From Immersiella caudata (taxonomy: Eukaryota; Ascomycota; Sordariomycetes; Sordariales; Lasiosphaeriaceae), in the NCBI GenBank assembly GCA_030512335.1, contig JAULSU010000007.1:682001-746000 (forward strand): 64,000 nt of DNA. Direction: 5' to 3'. The notes beneath the pieces are model-generated. The model worked only from the letters and a program-made list of their open reading frames with translations, made no database searches and was not told where the DNA came from. The position numbers and the translations under genes are program-made. How positions within the stretch are numbered: the first letter of the stretch is position 1; each line of letters begins with the position of its first letter. This document shows positions 23,473 through 33,550 of the stretch, one piece after another.

Positions 23473-24977
23473 ATGGTCTCCAATAAGCGCACTGCTGGTG
23501 AGAGCCGGGGCACCGGTCTCGGCCCAAGCAGGAGGCTTCTCTTGTCCCTCCTTGTAAGAGCACTGCCGGCCGGGGCCGCGCAGTCCCAATGCTCAGCAGC
23601 GGTACCTCCTGTACTACGACATCCCATCCTTGATGCCTCTGCCGTCTGCAGCCCGTTAGTAGACGACACCACCCGGCCCACGCCGGCTGACTACTCTCCT
23701 TGGACTCACGCCCCCATCTGCGAGAACTCGACCGCTGATGACAAGAAGAAGTACTGCGTGTACACAAACTCCCGTCATGGCCATTCCGGAATAAGCCTCC
23801 TGACCAGGCCTGAGATTGCCGCAGACAGCGTCAGCATCGTGGACGAGTACTTGAATCTAAGGTCCAATCAGAGTGTGCCCTACAAGATCGTCGACATACC
23901 GGGCAAGGGGAAAGGTGTCGTAGCAACGCGGCTCATCAAGCGCTATGAGCCCATCATGATGGACTACTCGGTGCTCCTCATCGACATGGGCTTTGCCACC
24001 GAGGTGCCCGCGAAAAAGGGGTACCGGCTGCTTCACGCTGCCGTGGACTGGCTCGAAGATCCTGACAGCGTACTCACACTGGGTCAGAGCAACGGATTGG
24101 CACAGGACCCCATTGAGAACGTCCTGCGGACGAATGGCTTCCACACGATGCTCGGTGGAGGCCAGCACATGGCCTTGTATCCGCTTGTGTCGGTGAGTTG
24201 ACGCTCTGCCACTCCCGTCCTCGGGACTAAGCCGAACACCCGCTTACACCTTTGATCTCAGCGGATCAACCACGCCTGCAAACCAAAGTAAGTCCATCCC
24301 TTCTCCCCATCAACAATGCCCGAACCATGACTGACCCCACTGTCCAGCGCATACAACCGCTTCGGCCTCAACAGCCTCCAAGTCGTCGTCGTCGCGGCCG
24401 CCCGTGACATCCAGCCCGGCGAGGAAATCACCATTAGCTGTCCGTCCATCCAACCCCTTAAGCTCACCCATTCCCATTCCCATACTTCCCCTCCCCTCCC
24501 CTCCCCTCACCAAAGAAAGTGGTAAGATGTACTAACACCCCTGTAGACATCACCTTGGGCAAAACCACCCCCGAGCGCATCCAATCCCTCAAGCTCTGGT
24601 CCTTCGACTGCACCTGCGACCTCTGCACCGCACCCGCCCCCGAACGCGCCGCCTCCGACGCCCGCCGCGCCAAGATCGACGACCTCCGCGACCAAGCCAT
24701 CGCCGCCTTCCAAGCCGGCAAGCCATACCAAGCGTTGCGGCTCACGCGCCAAGTGATCAACCTGCTTCCCACCGAGGAGCTCTTCCCTGTGTATGCAGAG
24801 CAGTATGAGAACATGGCGCGGATATACTTTGTGTTGAGGGATAAGGAGAATGCGGTCAAGTGGGCTAAGCAGTCGCTTGACACGCTGGTTGAGCAGGGAT
24901 ACTTGGATAGGGTAAGGCCCGAGCACTTTATAAGGATGTGGCAGAAGTTTCATGAGGAGGAAGGTGGGAGGTATTAG
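23473..24977 (+). CDS. SET-domain protein with signal-like N-terminus
   Basis: Exons 23473..24192, 24262..24287, 24348..24439 and 24547..24977 give 422 aa. A split SET domain is present: PYKIVDIPGKGKGVVATRLI opens it, INHACKPNAYNRFG (residues 242-255) carries the cofactor-binding NHxxxPN, and GEEITISY (272-279) holds the catalytic Tyr. A post-SET-like Cys cluster (FDCTCDLCTAP) and a helical, TPR-like C-terminus follow. Residues ~20-37 are hydrophobic and end in Ala-rich sequence, resembling a signal peptide or anchor, which is odd for a lysine methyltransferase yet seen in a group of fungal SET proteins. Substrate is unknown. The 26-nt second exon is fixed by frame and by the NHxxxPN motif. 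Confidence 0.85.
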
Positions 24978-25621
24978 CTTTTGTTGGGAAAGGAGCAATA
25001 AGTAGACATACTACAAATGCAACAGCACAATCACATCGCCTCATGACCTCGCTTGGTATCCGTGGCCCGATGTATCTATTCCGGGTATCATGAAATACGT
25101 AAACAAAATCAACAGCAGAAACCCGTTGTGAAGGGAGCCTAAGCAAGTCAGGTTTCTAATCAGAACCTCTATTCATCCCGTTCCAACTCCCCAGACGAAC
25201 AACGAAACGCTCCCTCCCTCCCTCTTCTCGCCGCCGTGCACCGCCGTTTCATCCCCATGAATGCTTGACATTACCAGTCTCAGCTGTGTCACTCCGCCTC
25301 ATACTTGCAGGTCTCTTGATATGTGTGATCACCTGCCCTTCGTCCGCACCCTAGCCGCGCGCCTATATGGCATGCTTCTCTGCTGCTCTGCTGCCATGTC
25401 TGCTGCAACACGTCTACCCCTTGGTGCGATGGGACACCGTCTAAGATGTTACTGCCCCCTTCTCATGGCCAGCACTAGCTCACACAGTATGCCCTCCCTC
25501 TCCACATTACACCCCCATGGAGAGTTGGTCACACAAAATGCCTCCCTATTCCTTTGGATTTCCCACTTCGGGGGCTGATCCTGACTTCGGCATCAAAATT
25601 GTCCCAACATTTCCTCGTGGC
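24978..25621. other. Convergent intergenic region, SET protein / cyclin
   Basis: These 644 bp lie between two 3' ends. I see no gene, RNA or repeat in them, only short chance open frames. Confidence 0.6.
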
Positions 25622-27262
25622 TCACTCCGTACCAACAACCGGCCTCGACCTTTGAGCTACCACTTCCCTGGCGTAAAACTCGACGAGCATTGTCGCATAG
25701 GCTTCGAGATCTTCGACTGGCACGGCGAGGCGGAAATCGTTGAGGAGGAGAAACTGGAGCTCAAGGTGGTTGAGTTCTGCGAGGGGAAGACCGCCAACCT
25801 GCAGGAATAGACAGTCGTCAGTAAGTTTCAGAGACGGATAAGAGAGTGTAAGAGATAGACTGACCTTGGCGTATCTTGAGTTGGTATAGAAGACGTCACT
25901 GAAGAACTTGCTCGCACACGTCACACCAGCAATAATAAGGCGGTGGATATTGAAGCTGTCCACCACAAAATACGTCGCTTGCGAAACTGGCGCGTTCGCA
26001 CCGGGAACGGCGCCGCCCGTTGCAGAGGCAGTTCTGCCCTCACCCTTGTCGTCGTCGTCGGCCAAGTCGGAGTCCGTCTCGTCATCATCACGCATGGCGG
26101 TGTCAGTCTCCGGCGCCAAGGTGGCGGGTGGTCCTGTCGTGGCCTGCGCTTGCTGCGCCTGGGCGATCGACTGTAGCCGCCGCGTCTCCTCGCTCTTCAT
26201 AACCATGTCATTGACTCGCTCCGTCATACGGTCAAAATATACCAGCAAGCTCAGGAACACCTCGTATGTGGTTGGGCAGTACTTGTGAATGCGGCTGAGG
26301 TAGCTGAGAATCGTGATAGCTGGCACATTCTTCCCGTGGAACGCCAGCACACTGCTGCTCAGTGGGCTCATATTGCCCTCCGTCCCCGCTTCTTCGCTCC
26401 TCGCCTGAGCCTGCGCTTGTTTTACGTGGTTGGCGTTCCGATTTAGCGCGTCGTGCTGTAGGTCATTTGTAGTTGTGATCTTGGTGAGGAGCGCGGCGAC
26501 CATCTCGATAATGTCGCCGATGGGCATGGCGCTAATCTCGTATTTCATTTGCTGTAGGGGTGGGTCGTTGAGAATTCCTGGACCGGTCGCGGTCAACAAG
26601 TCGGCCTTGGCGAGGCTTTGAATGTGAGCGAGGTCTCGGACACGGATCGTAGTCTGATTCTGCGGCGGGGAGCTAGGTCTCTCGAGGAGCCCGGCTGCCG
26701 GCGCAGTGGCGGAGGTGGTGGCATCTCCCCATCTCGGCCCAGAGTCGGAGTCGGGGGACGGCATCGATCTCGTCGGCGCGGCGACGACGGTCACGGCGGT
26801 GCTGTTTGAGGAAGCGCTGGATAATGAAGCGGCTGCCGATTCCGGAGTTGGGTGGTCTGACGTAGGTACCATGTATCCCGGTATCGCATGCTGGGGCTGC
26901 GAGCTGCCCGAGGAAGCGGCGGAGGGGGAGGAGGAGGGTGGCGGAGACGGAAAGCGCGACGCCCCGCCAGCCGTGGTGGCTATCGCGTCGCGCTTTTGCA
27001 GTGATTCGCCCGCGCTCGGCACAGATTCGGACGCGGCTTCCTCTTGAGCCCGGCGACTCCCTCGGCGCTGGACCGGCGAGGCCGCGTCTTGCGCCCCGGG
27101 GCTAGGCGCCCGCGTCTGGTGCGGAGGCGCCTCCCGATCGCGCGACAGACTCCCCGACCGCTTCTTGTAGTGGGGTTCGTGAGGATGCTGCGCCGGTGGG
27201 CCGGCGATCATGGAATGGAAGCGCGCGGTTTCGGCAAAGACGTCACCGATCAGAGTAGCCAT
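25622..27262 (-). CDS. PHO80/PCL-type cyclin
   Basis: Exons 27262..25865 and 25798..25622 give 524 aa. The first ~270 residues are low-complexity (Pro, Ser, Ala, Gln). The C-terminal part is a PHO80-like cyclin box: ITILSYLSRIHKYCPTTYEV, LVYFDRM, FNIHRLIIAGVTCASKFFSD, FYTNSRYAKVGGLPLAELNH and LEFQFLLLNDFRL-like sequence. An acidic, Ala/Gln-rich insert separates two parts of the box. Such cyclins activate Pho85-type kinases in phosphate sensing, glycogen control or morphogenesis; which one cannot be told. The 66-nt intron (25864..25799) is in frame and stop-free. It is called an intron because it has GTCAGT/CTGCAG borders and its removal restores the unbroken YAKVGGLPLAELN motif of the family. 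Confidence 0.88.
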   Translation of the reverse strand: MATLIGDVFAETARFHSMIAGPPAQHPHEPHYKKRSGSLSRDREAPPHQTRAPSPGAQDAASPVQRRGSRRAQEEAASESVPSAGESLQKRDAIATTAGGASRFPSPPPSSSPSAASSGSSQPQHAIPGYMVPTSDHPTPESAAASLSSASSNSTAVTVVAAPTRSMPSPDSDSGPRWGDATTSATAPAAGLLERPSSPPQNQTTIRVRDLAHIQSLAKADLLTATGPGILNDPPLQQMKYEISAMPIGDIIEMVAALLTKITTTNDLQHDALNRNANHVKQAQAQARSEEAGTEGNMSPLSSSVLAFHGKNVPAITILSYLSRIHKYCPTTYEVFLSLLVYFDRMTERVNDMVMKSEETRRLQSIAQAQQAQATTGPPATLAPETDTAMRDDDETDSDLADDDDKGEGRTASATGGAVPGANAPVSQATYFVVDSFNIHRLIIAGVTCASKFFSDVFYTNSRYAKVSLSLTLSYPSLKLTDDCLFLQVGGLPLAELNHLELQFLLLNDFRLAVPVEDLEAYATMLVEFYAREVVAQRSRPVVGTE

Positions 27263-29773
27263 GATGGCATTGTTGTTGGAGAGTGAGGTGATGCGGTTGC
27301 CAAGAACGCGACGTTATCAGTGGACGAACGCAGCCCCAAGGCTAAGACAATCGGGTCGAAAGTGGCTGTGTGGGAGATAGCGGAATGTCAGCAAGGGTGT
27401 TTCTAGCTGGGCAAAATTTTGGACCATTTAACAAAGCAAGCGAGAAAAATGCTGGAAACACAGCTCAGTCGTAGACACACCCCAACGTTTCAAATAATCA
27501 ACAGCAGCGAGATGTATCGTGAGAATGGCGGTCTATTGCCTTGTTCACCAAGTGAAATGGTGCAAACCGCAGACGTGATTGTGAGACACAGTTACGTCGT
27601 GGGATGGGCGGTGGGGTTGGGACACTGCGCGCAACAGCCCATGAACCCCACTACCGCACGTAATGTTGTTGGCCGCTGGGCCGCTCGCTGCCATCCACCT
27701 GCTGTTTGTTGGACTGTGAACCGGCAGTCTGGAATGCTGAAAGATCTGGCGATACTTTCACCTAGGTTTAGGGACCATCCTCATAGGCTCTTTGAGCGAC
27801 GGGTCCGTCCCAAAAAAAAAAAGCGCAACGTTGTCGTCTTGACTCGCAACATCGGCTGCTGTCAAGAGTTCCGGGCGTTTTGCTTTTGGCACCGTCCAAC
27901 CGCTTCTTCAAGCGCTGGCACAGTTTTTGAGTCTGTGCCAGGCCGCGATCCAGCAAGCGTTCGAGCAAACTCCGAGGAAGTCAGGCGCAAGGGCTTCGCC
28001 AAGTGGCCGTCATTACCGCCAGCATGCGAAAAGGAAGGCTGCCTACCTGTGTTAGAGGACCGGGTAGATCACGCCACGATTAGGCATCGAAGGGCGCAGA
28101 GCAGACTGCGAAATGGATGCTGTGCCCGCAACGCGCGATAAGCGACGGTGAGTATCTCTGGGCGAATGAGCGAATTGCTCTTCGCGGCGTGACGCTAGAA
28201 AGAATGGCAGAAGTCTTCAGCAAAACACCGGATGACGGAAAGTGTGGGTAAAATAGTTGGACTTGAAGTTGACAAAGAATGGTGGTTGGTTCGGCTTCAA
28301 ACACTTCCTCTGCACGGTGTTGAGCCGTGAGAAAAGTGGGTGGCGAACGGAGGCGATTTCGGGACGATTATCGCATAGCGATAGACAGCTAATGACCAGG
28401 AGGAGGCTGAAACGAGAGCTTCGCTGCAGTTGAGGGGATGGGGTCGGGTTGAAGCCTAAATAGTCTGTATAAGATTTAAGTTTATAAGTCTGGCTCCATG
28501 GCTGTTAATCGGGCGGTAGACAGAGTGACGATCATACCGTCACCAGGTCCAGTTGACCGCTTCGTCTGCACCAGCGTTTGGGACCCAGAGCCGGCTGCAC
28601 GATGTTGATGGTGCCTGTAGAGCGCAGGATCCAGGATCCAGAATCTCGGCCACGTGTGAAGATGATAGAATCGTGGGCGCCCAACCTTTCTTCTGGAGGT
28701 GGGGGCCAGGTCCTAGCGATTACCAAACCGGGGGGCTCAACGGGATGACGGTGAAAATGACGATGAAGCCAAACCGGCCAATAGGGCGAGATGTCTGGTT
28801 CGCTTTGATGAGAGACAAACAAGTGAAGGAGTTGGTTTGGACTAGAAACCACCGATGTGAGGAAGGAGGAAAACAGGTCAAAAACACTCAAGATAACGAC
28901 GGGCCGCGACTCTTTTCGTGCCCAGTTTCGGGTGGACGCTGATAAGGGGCAGCCGATCGCAGATCTCAGATATTGGATGTTCGCTCCCGTCCTCCAAGCC
29001 CGCTTACGCACCAGGATATCAGAGGCGTGTCCCTGTGCGGAAAAGGGGTCACCTATGAGCAGGTAGCACTCCACGCCTAGTCGCATGCAGATGTGACGCA
29101 GGGGCCCACCGTCCGGTTTGCAGATAAAAGTTGAGATAATTACGTCTCTCATGCCTGCGATCGCACACAACTAGAGGGCTCTTCGAGCTGACAGGTCCCT
29201 GTGGGGCAGAACCTGCTCCGGAATCGCAAATGAATCCAACGTCGAGCAACACTGACAGTCTCACCCTCCGTCTTGTAGTAGTGTCGTCCAGTTTGTAGCT
29301 TGCTCTCATGCTCAACTAACTCCACTTCCATGTTCAGCCAGCGACCAGCCGATGTCACCAACGCCTTAGAATGCACTCACCGAAGAGTCTTGACTGCCAG
29401 GATAGCAGTCAACTCTTGACCCCTAAAACGCAGCATTCCCTCCCTGAGGCACGATGATGGTCGATGCGCCGAAGACCTGATCGTCAACCGAGCGAACAAC
29501 TTACCCATTGCCACTTAATGGAGGCTTCTCAGTTCCAAATAGTTTCTCAGTGGCGTACCTCCAGATAATAACCGCAGTTGGACCACACATAGGGATCTTC
29601 CCGCTGATCCCGACCGTTTGGTGAAGTCCTTGGCTCACCGTACAGAGAACCCGAAAAGAGCATTAGTTTCAACCATATTGGCATTTATGGCCAAGACGCA
29701 GTTGCCTATGATGTTACACATCCACGCTCTTCGTGAGCCCAGATCTCTGCCCTGCCGTTTGTCTTCCTGCTCC
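27263..29773. other. 2.5-kb interval without a recognisable gene
   Basis: This interval lies between the cyclin start (left) and the PRE3 stop (right). The longest open frames, 240 codons at 27419-28141 (+) and 212 codons at 28532-29170 (-), have no recognisable domain, shift composition along their length, and the first lacks an ATG at its start. An A11 run occurs at 27812-27822. The left end should contain the cyclin promoter. An unannotated non-coding transcript is possible, but nothing here demonstrates one. Confidence 0.5.
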
Positions 29774-30759
29774 TCAAGTCGCGTGTCGGATCTTGTAATC
29801 GCTGTCCGGCAGGTAGAGATGCCTGTCTGCCCCTTTAGCGGTCAAGACCACCATGCGAATCACACCACCAGAGCTACCGTCCCACTTGATAGCTTCCTTA
29901 AGGGCCTCCTTGACGAAGGCCACGGCTTCAGCCTCCTCCATACCCTCCTTCCAGTTCGAATCGCAGAAACCGTAGATGTATGTCGAGCCCGAGCCGCCAA
30001 TGGCGTACGGCTGTTTGTGCAGGGAACCGCCGAGGGGAATGCTGTACACCTGGCCGCCATGACGCTCATCCCAACCTGCGATGATGAGGCCCGCACTGTC
30101 CCTTCGTTAGCTACCTCCAGGATTAATGAGGGCAGAAGGCGCTCACCTTAGCCGGTCCTTGTTGGAGTAGCAGATTTCCTGGAAGATGGACGCAGCGGTC
30201 TGTGTGGTCGGAGGCTTGCCATTCCTCATGGCGAAGAGGCCAAGCTGGTACTGTACGATGTCGGCAACAGCTTGTGTGTCGGCAGCACTTCCGGAGCGGC
30301 AGCACCAAATCGTATCGTGTACTCGGGTGAGCTTGTCGGTTACGCGGTTCGCGATAAACGCACCAGTCGTTGTGCGAGAGTCGGCGCCTAGGGAGAGAGC
30401 GGCCGGTCAGCTAGAGAACGAGCAAGAACGGAGGGGTGAAATCGAAGGGTGGCTAACCGAGAATAACACCATCTTTGAACGTCACGGCCATGCTGTATCC
30501 CAGTCAGATCTATCGGAGGGAGTGTGGAGGGCGGGGGGCATACATCGAGGTACCAAGGCTAGAATCGCGGTCAGCAGGCGGACTTGATCAAGTTTGGTAT
30601 GGCCAACAACTCACTTGACCTCGCCCTTCTTCAGTCGGTCCATATCAACATGGATGCCATCTGCAACCGTCAATTGTCAGCGCAAACGAAGCAACAGATA
30701 CGCTGGGTCGCGATGCGTCGCTCACCTTCGTTCAGCGAGCCTGACGTGCCGAACTCCAT
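29774..30759 (-). CDS. PRE3: 20S proteasome subunit beta1 (Pre3 / PSMB6)
   Basis: This is the caspase-like catalytic subunit of the 20S core. Six exons (30759..30726, 30660..30615, 30558..30544, 30492..30458, 30387..30147, 30095..29774) give 230 aa. The propeptide is 29 residues, ending Leu-Gly, and mature Thr1 is residue 30 (NLGTSIMAVTF). In mature numbering Asp17 (GADSR) and Lys33 (TDKLT) complete the catalytic set, and Arg45 (CCRSG) is the residue that gives beta1 its acidic P1 preference. GGSGSTYIYGFCD and DGSSGGVIR are family signatures. Exon 3 is only 15 nt and carries the processing site and Thr1. Five introns of 51-70 nt are all GT-AG. Confidence 0.96.
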
Positions 30760-31305
30760 GATGGCGTTTCTGCGAGAGTGGACTGTTTCGGGTGGCTCTA
30801 TGTTCGTTATGGGGTTCTTGGAGGGTAAATGGCAGATGGTTGGGCAAGAATGCGCAGTTGTTGCAGTTCAGGCCGTCGAGGTGAGCTTGGAGCTTCCAGG
30901 TTCCCTAGCTCAAGGCAGCTCCAGACACACGTGTGCGCCGTGCAGCAGCTGACGCCAGCCACGTGACCGTTATCGGATTTGGGATGGGCTTATCAGCCAA
31001 TTCTTCAACGCTGGGTAGGAAAATTGGGAGCAATGGAAAGCAGATTATAATAGCGTGAGTATGCAGTTTTACCCTAATCTATATAGACTAATCAGAAATG
31101 TACATTCGCTTGCCTTCTGACAAGCTGGGGTGTGGGTTCAAGACTCCCGCAGAGGCGGCTCTTCTGTCCATCAAGGAGATACCCGCGAGTCGCACCGATC
31201 CACCGAGATCCGTTTCCCGTTGCCTGAGACGCCGAACAAACATCAAATTATACAAGACAAAAACAGCGCTTGGTGCCATTCAAGAAGCAAAATCCAGCCG
31301 GCGTT
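30760..31305. promoter_or_regulatory. Interval between PRE3 start and ERV2 stop
   Basis: This 546-bp interval should contain the PRE3 promoter on its left. I looked for the proteasome-associated GGTGGCAAA-type element and did not see one. No gene is recognised. Confidence 0.5.
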
Positions 31306-31955
31306 TTAGCCTCCTCTCACTAGTCCCTCTTTTTCTACGCTGACATCGGCCCTCTCCTCCTTTTCTTCGCCTTTGGCACCCTTCTTCTTGTCCTCGTCGC
31401 CACAGCCACAGTCATAGAAGTCGCCGATCTTGTTGCAATCGAACATCTCCTTCTTGAGCCGCTTGTTAACGATGTTGTGCATCTCGCAAGCCCACCCCGC
31501 GGCGGCGCTTCGACTACTTGTCTGTGGCGGGTACTTCTTGATTATCTTCTGAAAATGAGACGCGCAGTCTCCGCATGGGTAGAGACGGGCAAAAAGTTGG
31601 ATGTACGTCTTCAGCGCGAGCCTGTCGTCATCCGTCGGCTTATCGGGAAACTTCGCCATCATGGTGTGGAAGAGCTTCCAGGAGGCTCGGCCAAGCTCAG
31701 CCCTACGAGAAACCAGTGTTAGCAGGGGTTTTTTTTTTCTAGGGGCGACAAGATGTCTTGCTTGGCTGTCGCATTTTCCAGCTTCGGGGCGATGGACCCG
31801 CCCGTCAGAATGCTGTCGGAGAGGCCAAGGTCGAGCTTGGTTTCTTTGTCCCTGAACTGGATATTTGACCGCCCGCCAGAAAGTGTGTATGTGACTGCGA
31901 GGAAGATCAAGAACCCAACGACAACCGTCAGCGTGACGTGTTGGCGTCGCGCCAT
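31306..31955 (-). CDS. ERV2: FAD-linked sulfhydryl oxidase Erv2
   Basis: Erv2 oxidises thiols in the ER lumen, passing electrons through FAD to oxygen. Exons 31955..31762 and 31702..31306 give 196 aa. Residues ~8-25 form a single N-terminal membrane anchor (VTLTVVVGFLIFLAVTYTL), typical of Erv2 rather than mitochondrial Erv1. The active-site CxxC is Cys108-Gly-Asp-Cys111 in YPCGDCASHF. The FAD-binding MHNIVNKRL follows, then the C-terminal Cys pairs FDCNK and DCGCGD that could act as shuttle cysteines. The tail is Lys/Glu-rich. The intron (31761..31703) uses a GC donor; this is the only junction that joins ENATAK to AELGRASWK without a stop. Confidence 0.92.
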
Positions 31956-32865
31956 CGTGCTGATTGCCGCAGACGCCGTAACCTGGAACTCAGCCTTGGT
32001 GGATCGCGGCCGAGATTGTCATTCACCCTGTCGAAGAGGCGCCGTAAGGGACGAAAGTGTATCGGTCAAGGAGAAGCCAAAAGACGGAAGAATAGAGTCA
32101 TGTATAGAAAGAAATGATTATTGAACGAGGTGGTCTTTCTGAGCCTGCGGTGTCAGCTGAGGTCGCGCCATGATTCGCGGTGCACTCGAAACCCCTACTT
32201 GGCCCCTGCGCTAGGGGTTGCACTTCTGAGCCCGCCACGGTGGAAATTGTACGGAGCTGCGCCCTGCAGGGAGAGCGGCCCGGCGCTCTGGACTTCCAAT
32301 GTCGACCCGAGCCGAGCACCGCGAGAGGAGCAAATCCCCACAACATCAGTCGCTGCCGATATCAGCTCCTCCGTCTATGGCAATGGGTCTCGCCAGCGCA
32401 CACGATCTGGCGTATCAGGATGTACTGTCGGTATCATCCGACGATGCATCTACACAGTATTCCCTTCGGCAGCTTCCCGCGGTGGCGAGGATGTCCTGTC
32501 GCCCTGATAGGTGGAATTGGCCCATGACGTCCAAAAAACAGGAACCCCCAAATGGAGGGTTGAATATGACGTATGTACCCGCTGCTGAAGGTGCCAAACC
32601 GCAGTTGTCGAACCACAGCCGGAGGACTGGCCATGTCTGATGAAATCGAGTTGAAAGAAAAATCTTGGAAGCGATCTTAGGAGATGGCCTGTGACGTTGG
32701 GCGAAAAAGAATGAAATAAGAGTAGTCCATGGACCCCACGGAGCGCATTGCATTGCATTGCTCCTGCAGATACTTGCCGCAACAGACATTGCATCGAAAG
32801 AACCTCACCATTCTTCTACCTACCTGATCGTCAGCATCTAGCCTATTCCACAATAGCGTGACAAT
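31956..32865. promoter_or_regulatory. Divergent interval, ERV2 / small conserved protein
   Basis: This 910-bp region lies between two start codons. Overlapping open frames of up to 128 codons occur on both strands but show no family resemblance. A short ATTGC repeat lies near 32746-32760. Regulatory sites for ER stress (such as a UPRE) could be expected for ERV2, but I cannot point to one. Confidence 0.5.
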
Positions 32866-33370
32866 ATGGAGTGGACGAAGAAGCAGTATAATGAGCAGTA
32901 CGAGAAATGGGTACCTTGGCTGGAAGACCTTTACCTTCGCTACTTCACCAACGATAACAAGGCTAGCTATGCCACTCGAGGTAAATCAACGCTCCGAATA
33001 GGATTGCTAGAGGTCAAGCACAGGACTGACCATCCTTCTAGATAATCTCAACAAGACCAAGGTGACGGGCATCGAAGGGGTCGACAAACTTCAGGACGGT
33101 GTCAACAACCTTGTAACGGGACAGATCGGACAAGGTGGACTTGGGCAGCCGGTTGGGGATCTTGTGTCTCGCGAAGGTGTCAACCGCAGCGAACGCATGG
33201 GCAAGAACGACAAGGGCGGATACATCCCCGAGGCAGCTGGGCCCGTGGCTACCGGCGGAAACGCTGTTATCGGCGGGGTTGCGGGGGCGGGGCAGCAGGC
33301 CGCTGGTGCAGCGAAAAGCGGCTTTCAGAGCGCCGGGGGAGTTCTGGGGTTCGGCGGACAGAAGAAGTAG
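32866..33370 (+). CDS. Small hypothetical protein with Gly/Ala-rich tail
   Basis: Exons 32866..32980 and 33042..33370, joined by a 61-nt intron, give 147 aa. The N-terminal 40 residues are aromatic and charged (MEWTKKQYNEQYEKWVPWLE). A middle segment follows (NLNKTKVTGIEGVDKLQDGV, then GGLGQPVGDLVSREGVNR). The last ~50 residues are low-complexity Gly/Ala/Gln with a Lys end. There is no signal peptide or membrane segment. The middle segment looks like a conserved filamentous-fungal family of unknown function, which is my recollection and not a search result. The spliced frame and good donor, branch and acceptor sites support a real gene. It converges with the SDR gene across only 180 bp. Confidence 0.75.
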
Positions 33371-33550
33371 ACAGTATCGGTCTTGTCCTTGGCTGCACGG
33401 CGTAACTTTGGCTTCGGGTTGGGTTCTTCTCTCGTTCTTGGATTCGTAGGGTATTATTGTTTACCCCTTTTCACGTCTAATCCATATGTTTCGGCTTCTC
33501 TTCTCGAAAAGTCCCTAGGTACCTATGTTCGTTCCTTGTGTGTGCGACCG

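Noticed and set aside
27419..28141. 240-codon plus-strand frame as a gene
   Set aside because: It begins at a non-ATG codon, has no domain or conserved-looking block, and contains a low-complexity Lys run from the A11 tract. It is kept only as an open question for the interval.
28532..29170. 212-codon minus-strand frame as a gene
   Set aside because: It shows no family resemblance, and its composition is typical of random frames.
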